From: Dacryopinax spathularia
Lineage: Eukaryota > Basidiomycota > Dacrymycetes > Dacrymycetales > Dacrymycetaceae
Reading direction: 5' to 3'
Assembly (NCBI GenBank): GCA_037974965.1
Contig: JBBPFI010000004.1
Span: forward strand, 1,984,001-2,048,000
Length of the DNA stretch: 64,000 bases
The notes beneath the pieces are model-generated. The model did not search any database. It was not told where the DNA came from and saw only the letters and a program-made list of their open reading frames with translations. Position numbers and translations under genes: made by a program. Each line of letters opens with the position of its first letter. Positions within the stretch are counted from its first letter, which is position 1. Shown one piece after another: positions 27,088 to 38,057 of this stretch.

Positions 27088-30085
27088 ATGCCGAAGTTCA
27101 CCGGCCCTACACTGGCCGAAGAGGCGGACCGAAGGCCGAGCAGCTCCGAGCTCACTCATTCACAGGCGTCCTTCTCCCAACATCCACATACGCACGGATC
27201 GACGATCATCGGATCAGGGCAGGAAACGCAGAACACGAACGGGCATGCAGTAGGAGGAGGAGGGAAGAGACAGACGCCGGTGAAGAGGGCTTGTGATCAG
27301 GTACGCTCGCCCTCTTCTTCTTTCAGTGTCAAGGGGTCGGCGCTCATTCGGTCTTCTGCGGGATAGTGTCATTTTCGTCGTGTCAAGGTACGTCCCCTCC
27401 TCTCAGTTCGAGCTCGGGAAGGAGGATGGACGCTGATGGGATTTGTTGGTGGGCGGGTAGTGCGATGGGTTGCAGCCGTGTAATAACTGTCCGAGGCTGA
27501 GCGTGCAGTGTACGTATGAGAAACCGAGGTTGAGGGGGACGAGCGGGAAGTGAGTCTGTCTCTTTAATTCTTGTCTCTGCTTTTCTCTGGACCTTTTTCC
27601 TTCTTGCGCACTTCTCTTGCTGAGCCGAGCTTGTCGGTGCTCCGCTGCTCTGGTCACTGTCCAAGGACGTTCCTTCTTCCCCTGTCCTGGCCAGCAAAGC
27701 CGAGCTAGGCAGAGCACTGAGCTGCAAACTTCTGAAACACATTAACCCACCCTACCTACGACGTCTTCCGACCTCTCTATTCCTTTCACAACCCTGCGCT
27801 CCTATCATGCCCCGCACAAGATCCCAAGCCATACTAACACCCTCCCCTCGTAGGCGAATAAACGCCCTCCGCGCCGATCAACAACAAGCTACCCAACAGC
27901 CAGGTAGCCAAACACAGTCAAACCAACGTCCCTCACCGCAAGATCCCTCCCCACCATCTTACACCCCTTCCGCCGCCGCCGTCCCACCATCCACGCCCTC
28001 ATCCTCCACCTACCCAGCATCATCGCAGCAGCTCTCCCCACTTCCTCTGGCAGCATGGTCCTCCTACCCCTCCTCCCTACCGCTCACTTCCCCGCCTTTA
28101 TCCCTCTCCGCCCCGAACGACGTCCAAGTTCAGCTCTCATCCCATCTCCAAGCGCAGGACACGTCCTTCGCCAGTTTTCTCGAGAGCACTTTCTCCGCCC
28201 TCCCGCCCGAGGTCTCGGCGTCCTATAGACTTCCGAATGTGGACACGTATATCCCCGATACGTTCTTCGACTCTAAGCCGCTTCTCTCGTCCTCTCATCC
28301 CGCTGGCGGCGCAGGCGGAGCCGGGAATGGAGTAGGGGCAGGGGCAGGGGCAGGGGAGATGATGTTCGGTTTTGGAGGGCTGGGCGGGTTCCTGCATCCG
28401 TCCCCGCCGAGCTGGGCGGGGAGCGAGGGCAGTCCGCAGATGATGTTGCACGCTACGCCTGCTCCCACCCAGCATCCCACAGGCTCAGGGCAGAATGGAC
28501 AACCTTTCGCGACGCAGCGCCAGCAGCAGCAGCCTCAACCGCAGCTGCACTCCGCCCCGAACCCCGCCCCCACCCCCGCACCGGCGCCGGCCTTGCCGCC
28601 ACCGCCGCCGCCGCCCGCCTCCCCCCTCTCGGACAGCGTCCTCATCCCACACATCGCCCTCTTCTTCGAGCGTCTCCACCCCATCATGCCCATCTTCACC
28701 CGTTCCTGGCTTTTCACGCGGCTCGACCGCTCCGAGCACACCCAAGACCCCCAGTTCGCGAGTATGCTCCTCTCCATGTCCGCGCTCGCACTCACCCAGC
28801 CCGTCCAAGCCTCCGAGCACTCCTCCGCCCTCGGGCCCGAAAACCGGCTTCAAGCACGTCACCTGCTGGAAGAAGCCTGTCGCATGCGCTCGAGCGCCCT
28901 GTTCGGGCAGCAGGCGAGTATTGACTGTGTCTTGACGAGCTTTTATATTTTTGCGTGTTTGTTTGGGATGAAGGAGGATAATGCGGCGTGGTTTAGGCTG
29001 ACGGAGGCTGTTACGCTGGGGCAGTTGCTGAAGTTGCATGTTCCGGGGAGCTATGAGGGGCTCGAGAAGGGCGAGAGGGAGAGGAGGCTGAGGACGTATT
29101 GGATTTTGTGCATTACTGAGCGGTGCGTCTCTTCCCTTGCTCTTTTCTGGCCCTTCCCTTCCCTTCCCTCCCTTCCTTCGCCACGTGGGGAATGAGCCAG
29201 TGCGATATGACCGAGCCTGATGATGTTTTACGTCATTTTAGTGCATACGCCCTCCAGCGCGGTCACCCGATCACTTTCCGCGGCCGCCCTTCACAGGACA
29301 TGACCGCCATCTCCTCCGCGCTCCAAGTCGGCGAGCTGGACGACTTCCCCGTCCGGCATCTCAAGCTGTTCGACAGCGTCGACGAGAACTTTATCGACTG
29401 CTGGAACGGGCGATGCGCCGGTCGAGCATGTCGGAACCTCACGGCAGAGCGGGCGATCGCCTTGCATAAACAGCTGAGCGAGCCGCTTGACGCTACCGCT
29501 GCCGGGTCCGGTGGAGTGGGGCGTAAGACGCCGAGCGGGGCGTCTGAGAATGTTGAGGCTTTGTCGACGCTGACGAGCAGCTGGAAACGGGGCGAGATCC
29601 AGTCTGCTGACGTGCTCATCACCCAACAATGGCTACTCAACCGGCTCTGGCGGCTCTGTATGTCCCACGGACTCATCTCCCCCTCTCCATCCTCCTCTTC
29701 CTCCTCCTCGGGCTCCTCCTCCTCCTCCGTCGAGCCAGCTCTCCGGGTCGACCTGCCAGTGACGATCGCCCACCGCGCACTGGCGATCTGCAACAGCCTC
29801 TCAATGCCCGCAATCGAAGCGCACGGGATCGGCTACCTCGAAAAACTCTACGATATCGCCACCACCTTGGCGGTCCTAGGTCAATACGCGCCCGAGGTCG
29901 TCAGCGGCCAACACACGCGTAGCGACGCCGGCAACCACGCCGGGAGCCAGGACGGCCACGGGGCAGGGTTGAGCGTGAGCATGCTCCTTGCGGAGTATGT
30001 CGCGCTGTTTAGGAGGTTTAGGGCGGGGGATCATCCGTTTATGGGGAAGTTGGTTGAGGCTGTTGGGCATTTGTTGCCGCCTTAG
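27088..30085 (+). CDS. Zn2Cys6 transcription factor with fungal-specific TF domain (MAL/AmyR-like)
   Basis: Nuclear DNA-binding regulator. Exons: 27088-27300, 27367-27387 (21-nt microexon), 27461-27549, 27821-29122, 29242-30085; 822 residues. The zinc cluster is assembled from three exons: RACDQ, CHFRRVK and CDGLQPCNNCPRLSVQC, giving C-x2-C-x6-C-x5-C-x2-C-x6-C (residues 69-95). A Pro/Gln/Ser-rich linker follows, then the regulatory domain (SDSVLIPHIALFFERLHPIM; WILCITERAYALQRGHPITF). This last segment resembles maltose/amylase regulators (MAL63, AmyR), hence a tentative link to alpha-glucoside control. An alternative acceptor at 27853 would drop 11 residues in frame. The first exon start is the ATG opening the frame, with no independent support. 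Confidence 0.83.
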
Positions 30086-30633
30086 GGTGGTGGTCTTGCG
30101 GGTGTGGGCGTGATATGATATGATATGATATGATATGATATTGTCTGTCTGGGTAATGTGGTGACTGTTTGTACTAATCCTTTTTTTTTTGTGGTTGGCG
30201 CATTGTACATGCTGGGTGGTTGCGTTCTCCCCTTTGTGAACGCAGGCTGTCCTGGACTCGACAGGACAGGGCAGAGATCTCGACTCACAAGTGCACAGAG
30301 TCCACGTCTGTCGAAGAATGTGATATGTAGGCGACGGGCGACCGTACGGGGAACAGCAGCGGGAGACGAGGGTTCGTCAGAGCACAGGAGCGACAAGCTC
30401 CTAACTCCGCCTTGCCCCGAAGTATGCTATTAGGACGGCAGATCGAAGCAGTGTCAAGTGACGTCTGATGAATTAAACCCGAGCTCCGCCTTGGCTCAGA
30501 CTTGTGTTGTAAGTGTATGGAATGAGTTGGCGAGGGAGACGTTGCTGTGAGTTAAGGCTCTTCGGGTTGCAGCACAACCCATATATGAGGCTATGTGGTT
30601 TATGGGAGTGCAGCTCCACTTTTCCTTACCGCC
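30086..30633. other. Intergenic region between Zn2Cys6 gene and tRNA-Lys
   Basis: About 550 bp containing six TGATA units (30111-30140) just after the stop and a T-rich run near 30,180. No gene is seen. Confidence 0.6.
30111..30140. repeat. (TGATA)6 microsatellite
   Basis: Six perfect pentanucleotide units directly downstream of the Zn2Cys6 stop codon, probably within its 3' untranslated region. Confidence 0.85.
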
Positions 30634-30716
30634 GCCCGGCTGGCGCAATCGGTTTAGCGCGTCAGACTCTTAAATGTGGGATCTGAAGGTTGCGAGTTCG
30701 ACCCTCGCGTTGGGCT
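30634..30716 (+). tRNA. tRNA-Lys (anticodon CTT) with 8-nt intron
   Basis: Cloverleaf by eye: acceptor GCCCGGC pairs with GTTGGGC (two G-T pairs), D-stem GCGC/GCGC, anticodon stem TCAGA/TCTGA, loop CTCTTA plus A interrupted after position 37 by AATGTGGG, and T-stem GCGAG/CTCGC around TTCGACC. The anticodon is CTT, hence lysine. A T-run about 18 bases downstream could end RNA polymerase III transcription. An identical gene in the opposite orientation lies at 34090-34172. Confidence 0.95.
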
Positions 30717-31198
30717 AAAGGAAAAATACCTTTTTGCCCTCCACCCAGGGTCCCTATAACCCCCTACCGAGACACTCATTGTGGTAATGGACGGATTCAC
30801 AGAAATAGTATCCTTGACAGCTACACTTGCGTCAAAGAGAAGCGAGTTCTGTATGGCGACGACAAGGGGCGCGCAGAATTGATTACCAAATTACAGTGGA
30901 TAAAGCACAACACTTCAGGACAGTACCAAGGGAAACAATCCAAAAGACGAATCATCAAAAGGTATACCAAGACTCTATAGCCGTCTCACGCTCGTGCTTC
31001 TGAAACCGTTGGGTCGCGACGACCCGGCTCTGATCGCATGACGGTCTGTGCTAGACGATGGGTGGGCCTCAGATCGAGCCCGTGGTGGAAGCGAATGCCG
31101 GCTCTCAGATGAGGGGCCGGGCGTCATGCTCACACGCCGTCGTATAGGAGTGCCTAGTTGTGGCCCGTATTAGCATATTGTGCAACCGCAGGACAAGG
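30717..31198. other. Intergenic region tRNA-Lys / CENP-C 3' end
   Basis: About 480 bp. A frame running on from the tRNA encodes about 80 basic residues without any recognised motif and is not annotated as a gene. Nothing else is visible. Confidence 0.5.
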
Positions 31199-33565
31199 TC
31201 ACCTACCCGTCGCGTCCTGCATACTAACGCTACCGTCCTCGGGGATCTTGCGTGCCTGCGCAAAGAACAGAACGGTCTCGCGCTCGGCAACATTCTCGAT
31301 GGAGTACACGTTTCCACGAGGTACCAGGAACATCCCACCAATTGAGATGAGGAAGGACGTCCGGTAGACTTGGACTTTGACGGCACCTTGTATGACGTAG
31401 AATACCTAGAACATATGAGTTCAAGATCACCAACGGTGGCGGTGTAGCCTACATAGCTGTTGTCTTTCGACGACTTCGCCGGCTTCGTTTCTCCAACAGG
31501 TATTGAAAGCATGCCAGCCGCAAGGAATTCGCCATCGCCGAAGATCTTCTGGAACTTAAATTTGGCATTTGCCGCTTCTCTCGGTTCCACCATGCTCTCG
31601 GTAAAGGCGATTCCTGCGAACACTTAGATGACGATCGCTCGGCACGGAAAAGAGACTCACTCCGCTCCACTTCGCTCTTCGTGACATATTCGAGCACAAC
31701 GCCAAGAGGATCCGTCTTGCTGTCCCATCCTCTTTCTGGCGGGTCCTCCTCGTAGTGTACAGATCCGGACCTTGACCTTGCCCTCGACGCCGATCTTGCC
31801 CTCGATGCGGACCTCGCTCGTGAATCCGACCTTGCCCTTTTCCGTGTGGGACCATCATCATCATCATCCGGTTCACTACTCTCATCCTCATCGTCCGTTC
31901 TGCGCTTCTTTCGAAATTGCTGCTTCCTCTGTGCACCCACCGGCTTTACTGGGTCGGGAGCCACCTTGATGATCTGCTTAATAACGGGTACGACCGCAAC
32001 GCCAGATTGTCGTCGGCCGTAAACAACCTTCTCGTTCCGCCAATATTCCAGTGGAGCATATCGCACTCGGGCATTTCGGCGTCGCCCCTCTTCATCGAAG
32101 TAGTGGCCCTCACCGTCCGCATGCACGTCGATGACTTCGCTTACAGCCCCTAAACAGCACGTGATGAGACAAGCGACGAGCGACAAATGCAGGTTACCCA
32201 CGTTCCGCTGACTGTTGCCGACGCTGCTCAGCACGTTTAGCTGCCAGCCGGGCAAGAACTTCTTCCTTTCTCGGACGACCCCGTTTCTTCTTGGGTGGCG
32301 GAGGAGTACCTCCTCTCTCCTCGCTAAGATCGCGCTCCCCAGATCTTCTCTCTGATTCCTCGCCCTCCTCGTCCTGTTCCTCGTCCCGTCTCCTTTCCTC
32401 GCGCTTCTTTGTCCTTGCCGCCGCCCGCTCTTCTTCTTCTTCCTCTTCATCTTGCTCCTGATCACTTTCTGCACGCTGCTTTCCCCGCACTCGCGCCCGC
32501 CGTCGCTCCTCGTCCTCCTCCACGTCCTCTCCTCCACCGTCCTCTTCCGCCCCGTCATGCGTAAGGTCGCCATCTTCTGCCTGTTCGTCCCCGGGTACAT
32601 CCGCCAGTGCCTCATCGTCCGCGGCATTCAGGTTCATTCCGTCATCATCTCCATCAAGCTGGACGGGTTCGTAGTCGTCATATCGAGGAGCAGAGCGGTC
32701 CTCATTGTCGCTCTGCGTCCCTTGCTTCGACCTGCTCAGGCCAGCGATGGGGGACGCACTGGGAGTACCTTGGGGTGATGTGCCGCTGGTGCGGTCCCCG
32801 TTACGCTCAGGATGTCGCGACGAACTGCCCGAGCCATCGCCTGATGGGCGAGTGGGTCGGCTTGTCGAAGCGTGAGAACTAGCTGTCGCAGCTTCGTCGT
32901 CTTCCATCTCGCTGGATCGGCGTTTACGTGTAGGCGTTCTAGCGCCAACGGTGCTCTCGCTGACTCTCGGTCGGCTGACGCGAGACTGGCCTGGCGACGG
33001 TAAATGTTCGTAGTCGACATCCTTCTGTGTTATTCGTGTGCGCTCGCTAGCTGTAGAGCCTGGGCCAGAAGTGAGATGCAGCGAATGCAAGAGATACTGG
33101 AACTCACCGCGACCTTCAAAGAATGCACTTGTCGCACCCATTATGCCTGTGCATCCTCAGCAGACATCGAATGGGCATACTACCAGTACGTACTTGTGTC
33201 GATGTCCATAGATACTTCGTCTGAATTATCCACTCGATCATCATCTGTGGCCATGCGACGGCGAAGTGGACTGGAACTTGGCGGAGCATCCGCATTACGT
33301 GACCGTACTCGGGTGGTAGCGGCGGATGTCCCTCCGGACATCATTAGCGCATCGAAATCTTCCATATCTTCTTCATTTCTGCTAACAACCTTGACAGGTT
33401 TGCCAGTTCGCCTGGTTCCCAGTCAGCCGGATAGTCAAGGGTAATACTGGCGGGTGCGCACTTTCCACGAGTAAGCTCATCGTGCTGGAAGGGTTGATGA
33501 GGCTTGGGAGGTCCACGTCGACGGCTTCCTCCCGGTGTTCGTAGTATTTGTGATGAGTCCGCCAT
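31199..33565 (-). CDS. MIF2: CENP-C / Mif2 inner kinetochore protein
   Basis: Centromere protein that bridges CENP-A nucleosomes to the outer kinetochore. Exons (minus): 33462-33565, 33194-33411, 33108-33146, 32202-33050, 31661-32149, 31453-31613, 31199-31405; 688 residues. The spliced N-terminus contains GKRTGKPVKVVSRNEEDMED, the Mif2 N-terminal box. SIMGATSAFF follows. The middle is a long acidic and charged region with an AT-hook-like KKRGRPRKEE. The CENP-C nucleosome-binding motif appears as RNARVRYAPLEYWRNEKVVY near residue 430. The C-terminal cupin dimerisation fold includes KIFGDGEFLAAGMLSIPVG, FYVIQGAVKVQVY and GMFLVPRGNVYSIEN. Every intron junction restores conserved sequence. It is flanked by inverted tRNA-Lys genes. 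Confidence 0.94.
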
Positions 33566-34089
33566 TGAGTCGACAAGAAGAGGAGGCTGATGAGCTCGCT
33601 GTCGGCGACGGCGAGGTCGTATGCGAGCGAGAAGTCCGATAGGGCCCTCGCGCGTGATGCGACGCGAGCGACGCGGGATTTGTTTTCCTTCTTCGGAAAG
33701 GGGAGGCACGTGACCCTATACAGTCTAAACATTGCGCTTTCCCATCTTTTCTCTTCATTCAGCAATCCATTGTACTCGCTTTCCATCTAGTGACAGAAAG
33801 AGACTGTTGCTAATGCAGAAACAGCGGATGGATACAGGTAATTCTGCGCACTACGAGGCAAGACCCAACACGGGGTGGGTTCCGCGAACCGACAATACAA
33901 CTCTGGATGAATGGGGACGTTGTTACGAAATTTTGCAGCCTGATAGAACATCTGTCATCATGACCGGGCAATTCTTAAGGAGACCCAGACCGAATTCAGC
34001 GTGCTCGAGCGACGGGCCCCGTGAGGGTAGGCAGCCTGCAAACAAAAGCAGATAACGTGACGGCTCTTCGCAAAAATGCATTTTCCTTT
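33566..34089. other. CENP-C upstream region
   Basis: About 520 bp between the CENP-C start and the second tRNA-Lys. Open frames here (for example from 33732) are short and lack motifs. It presumably holds the CENP-C promoter. Confidence 0.5.
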
Positions 34090-34172
34090 AGCCCAACGCG
34101 AGGGTCGAACTCGCAACCTTCAGATCCCACATTTAAGAGTCTGACGCGCTAAACCGATTGCGCCAGCCGGGC
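34090..34172 (-). tRNA. tRNA-Lys (anticodon CTT) with 8-nt intron, inverted copy
   Basis: Exact reverse complement of the gene at 30634-30716, including the 8-nt intron AATGTGGG after position 37. The short similarity also extends three bases upstream and about ten bases downstream (CTAAAGGAAAA), and a T-run beyond it could act as terminator. Together with the first copy it brackets CENP-C. Confidence 0.95.
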
Positions 34173-35035
34173 GGCAGTTAGCGAGTGCCCGGTTTGACTT
34201 ATATGGAGTAAGAATATTCACCATTTACTATTTAGCATATATTAATAGCAACGTGCAGTTCGTGTTTTGTTCATAAAACCTACAAACTAGCCTTCGGGTA
34301 AGCTGAAACTCAGGGTCAACTTCATTAGACGTCAACGTCCCATATACTGCACCTCTGGCCTAGTTTGGAGGGAGGCTGTCAGCGAGCGCAAGCCATACAG
34401 CCAGCGAGCGGTCATGGCAACCTGCGGAGGGTCAAAACTTCGGCAAGCCCACACGATTCCAACGCTGAGTACATAGGTCGAGGTTGATAGGGTTCGAGAG
34501 TACGGGCGCAATGAAAGGACCGTTCAGCAGCCTGTCATCTTCTCCGGGGGGATCTGCCTTGGGACGACGTCATTGTGGAGGAATGGCCGGGGATTTCAAG
34601 CATGACATAGGCGCTCATGAGGTTCTCCATCCAATAACGCGGTGACTGCTATCGCCGAGTAAACCGCTATGACGGGACGCAAGAGATGGACTGACGGGAG
34701 GAAGGCACCACTGGAAGGGGACCGGTAATGCGACTCACACAGGAATGACGACATGCGGGGATGCGCTTCCTGGGGCGGTCTGGTCCACAATGATGGCATT
34801 GCGTGAATGAGAAGAGAGTTTCAAACTCTATCTGTGTAGCTCCGTGGAGTTCTGAATGGGAAAGACAGCGGCGAAGAGTCGTGGGAAGAGGTATCACGAC
34901 GTCATAGGGGCTCAGACGCGCTTGGTTTACCGGACATTCCGCAGGCGCGTTCGCCTCCGTCCCGATCAAGCTCACGCGTACGCGTTTGTCCGTACTTCTG
35001 CAACTTATTGCATTCGCTCGCAACTTAGAACGATA
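34173..35035. other. Intergenic region, AT-richer near the tRNA
   Basis: About 860 bp upstream of the APC15-like gene. The first 130 bases are AT-rich for this genome, as is common upstream of tRNA genes. I found no credible coding exon; frames on the minus strand around 34600-35020 are motif-free. Confidence 0.5.
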
Positions 35036-35769
35036 ATGGCCTCCTCATCCACCATCATACCCGGTCAAGTGCGACTCCCACTCTATCATCCGTCGCTACC
35101 CACTCCGCACCCGACCCCGAATCCACGCCATGTCTGGTATCGCTTAGGGCAGCGCCGGGACCAGGCTTCGGAGGCGGACGATCTCAGTGACGAGGAGAAC
35201 GAAGTCAGGGCGCAGGTACGTACCCCACTCTTATTACGCGAAACCTGTGCAACATGCTGACTTCTTCATGATGCAGCTACGCGCCATCCGGGAAACGGGA
35301 AGCACCATTTTCATTCCCCACGGCAAGACGCAGACGGCTTTCGAAGAGTCTGCAGACCGAGACCAGGAGGGGGTACGTCATCCCTTCCAGCATGGCATGG
35401 AATGCTGAGCTCACGATGTTTATAAAGGAGGAGTCGGACGACGAGGTAGACGGCCAAGATGCAACATTGGGCTCTCCCCAGCAGGAACCACCCGAAGGCG
35501 GAGCATTACTTCAGCCCGCCCAGATCGGTGCACAAACGCAAGATGGCCATGCCGTAGTCGACCTAGCCGAATGGCCGGACTTGGACGACGAAATCGAGGA
35601 CCTAGATGCGGAAGAGGAAGAGGATGATGAAGCCGAAGAGGAGGAAGGCGACCTCGAGTACGAACGTGCCAACGAGGATATGGCCGAAGAGGACGCCGCA
35701 TACGATGAGGACGAGATTGACGAGGAGGTTGAGCTGGAAGTGTACGAGGACGGGGAGGATAGCAATTGA
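35036..35769 (+). CDS. Anaphase-promoting complex subunit 15-like protein (tentative)
   Basis: Exons 35036-35215, 35277-35372, 35428-35769; 205 residues. The order of features fits Apc15/Mnd2: a short N-terminal part with HVWYRLGQRRD, a central helix-like block LRAIRETGSTIFIPHGKTQT (the family has a similar RSIRE...IPIGK segment), then a very acidic tail made almost only of Asp, Glu and Ala. Apc15 promotes mitotic checkpoint complex turnover on the APC/C. The match is from remembered pattern and the acidic tail is not diagnostic, so this could be another small acidic nuclear protein. Splice sites are canonical and phases close. The start is the ATG before SSSTIIPGQ. Confidence 0.5.
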
Positions 35770-37047
35770 AGTGTTGCATGAGGATGGCTCAACGTTGAGG
35801 TGCGCATGTGTCCACCCGCTGTTGGAACGTTTGCTGATCACATTGCAGACGGCCGCATGCATCATCTCCCTCCGGTTTATGTTGGAACTACGCAAGGCTC
35901 GCAACATGTCACCGGTGACTGTACGGCGCCGACTATGTTCAACGTCGGCATTGCAACTGCCCAGACACCTGGGGACCTCTTCGGAGTACTTCACCGGCGC
36001 ATACATCTCTGCCGTGACACATATATGCCACAACTTGGTCGAAGCCCCCACAGTTGCGTTAACCTGCCTTCCCCCACCAAGTCGGCACTAGAACTGGCAG
36101 CACCGGACCCCATGCCCCGGTGCCGCGGATCGCCCCTGCGCGGCATTGTTGCGAGCTTTTCGAGCCAAGGCAAATTTCGCGTGCAAGCCGTATTCATACC
36201 CTTGCATAATCGAAGGAGCTATATCATGTCCGGACGATGATGCGAAGCGAGCACCGACGTGGTCAGCGTCGTTGTACGCGTCCACCCTGAAACATGTGTC
36301 TCGACGAACCGGCCCTGAACCTCCACATTTTTTCGCTTTGCCCTATGCGCATCTATTGGCACCACCAATTCCCGGTAATGTGTCTTCGTAACATCTTAGC
36401 CTAGGCAATCCTAGCGCTTTGTTGTACTTTGGCATAATTGCATATATTCGTGTTCTTCATATGCTGAAACTGTCTCCCAAGGAAATTAAGTCATAGGCCG
36501 CTTCGGAAGGTCTCGCGATTCATCCTATCCCGAAAAGTCCGCTGCATTCGACAACAAGGAGCTCTGCACCCAAGCTGCCGGCCTGGTCGCTCCGCCAGAA
36601 TGCCCTTGAGCGCTCAACCTGTCGCTGAATGTCGTCTACGCTGAGCGAGACCTCGCCAGATAAGAGTTCCCGCTGAACACGTTGTTGAGAACATGGAGCC
36701 CTCCAAATGGCTCTTGATGGCTCGTCGTCTTTCTGACGAACGAGCGCTCAATGATCGCACTGGCTCCGGTTGGCGAAGCTGTCCGAGTTGGGTTTCGTGA
36801 ATGGCCACCCGGACGGCGAACTGAGCGGCGCAGCTACATCGAAACGCCTCCATGTCAGCTAGGCGGCGCTGAAAGGCAGCCCATACCACTCACAGCATTT
36901 GCTGGCACCTTGTGTTGGTCGGGATAATTGGGCCTTCGGTAGGTGTTCCTACGTGTATGGTTGGAGTGCTACCGGAAGCGTGAAAGATAATGTGGTCGAT
37001 CCCGAGCGACCTAAAGGGATGAGGACGCGCGGTCCGCGGCGCCATCG
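35770..37047. other. Intergenic region APC15-like / Nrg1-like
   Basis: About 1.28 kb between convergent 3' ends. A 146-residue open frame (35800-36240, +) and several shorter ones show no motif or codon pattern I can support. Untranslated sequence or decayed material is the best description. Confidence 0.4.
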
Positions 37048-38057
37048 TTACCGTCCTTCATACCGGCTTGAAGAAACCGGGAAGCCGCCTTGCCGACTAG
37101 CGCCTGCGCTAGTGGACGGCTGCGGGCCTGGGTCGTCGTCGTCGTCGTCGTCGTCGTCGTTATCTTCGTCCTCTAAGCCGGTAGACGAGGCGCCTTCTTC
37201 TTCTTCTTCGTCGTCGTCGTCGTCTTGCTCAGCCGGATCTGAGTAGTAGGCGTGTCCATCTTGTATGGGAGACTGTGAGTAAGGAGCGTTCGCGTAGCCC
37301 TGGCGCTGCTGGGGCTGCTGTGGTGAGCGCTGCGGCGGTGGAGCTGAATGCGGTGCTGATGCCGATTGTGCCTGACCGGCTGTAGGATACTGGGTTGTCG
37401 CGTAGTGCGCTGGAACTTTAGGCGCGGTGTAAGTGGAGTACATAGGAGTGTGATAGGAAGGAGACTGAGCCCACCAGGATAGCGTGAGGTACTAGCATGC
37501 TGAGGAGAGAGGGTGGGGCCGTGCTGGAGGATGGTCGGTGAGAGAGAAGGAGCGGAAATGAATTCTTGAGGTTCGGAAACCCCTGGCGAAATTTGACCGG
37601 TGGATGAAGATGAGGAAGCATATGAATTCATGCGGCGCAACGAGTCACGGATGTGTGAGTTTCCCAATTTCCTTTCTTCTTTCGGTAAGTGTACGCGATA
37701 GCTGGAGCATCGGGATGTCATGGGCGCTGCTGCGGAGAGGAAGGCGTGGAAAATCGCTTACTGCTGTAGCAAGTTGTCGGATCGATTGCACTTCACATCG
37801 CAGCCAGGAAATGGGCACAAGTACTTGCGCTCGCCGGTATGCACTTTCATATGTCGACTTAGGTGGCCAGAAGTCGTAAAGACTCGCTCGCACACCTTGC
37901 AGGGGTACTTTCTGCCAGCGACTGGCGTGCCTGCTGTTCCTTGACCTCCGGGGCCACCAGGAGGGAGGTTCCCATCCGGATCATCCCAAGGACGGATTGT
38001 TGATGGATCTTGACGATCATCATCAGTTTCTGGGTTAAGGATTGAGGAGAGCTCCAT
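37048..38057 (-). CDS. Nrg1-like C2H2 zinc finger transcription factor (3' exon structure unresolved)
   Basis: Two adjacent C2H2 fingers near the N-terminus: CKVC...HLSRHMKVH (residues 53-73) and CPFPGCDVKC...HYRVH, the second completed by splicing exon 1 (37762-38057) to a second exon beginning at 37701. The layout RKYPCKVCERVFTTSGHL followed by RVHLPKEERK resembles yeast Nrg1/Nrg2, repressors of glucose-repressed and filamentation genes, so a repressor role is plausible. Downstream, the Ser/Pro/Tyr-rich tail changes frame between about 37,560 and 37,440, implying at least one more intron that I could not place with confidence. The final part (stop at 37048) is Gln/Pro-rich, then long Asp/Glu runs. 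The start ATG precedes ELSSILNPE; an open extension upstream looks noncoding. Confidence 0.78.

Noticed and set aside
30690-30980. Basic 96-codon frame starting inside tRNA-Lys
   Set aside because: It begins within the tRNA, lacks any motif and has no counterpart next to the second tRNA copy.
35800-36240. 146-codon open frame between the APC15-like and Nrg1-like genes
   Set aside because: No domain, no clear splice or promoter context, and overlapping equally long frames on both strands.
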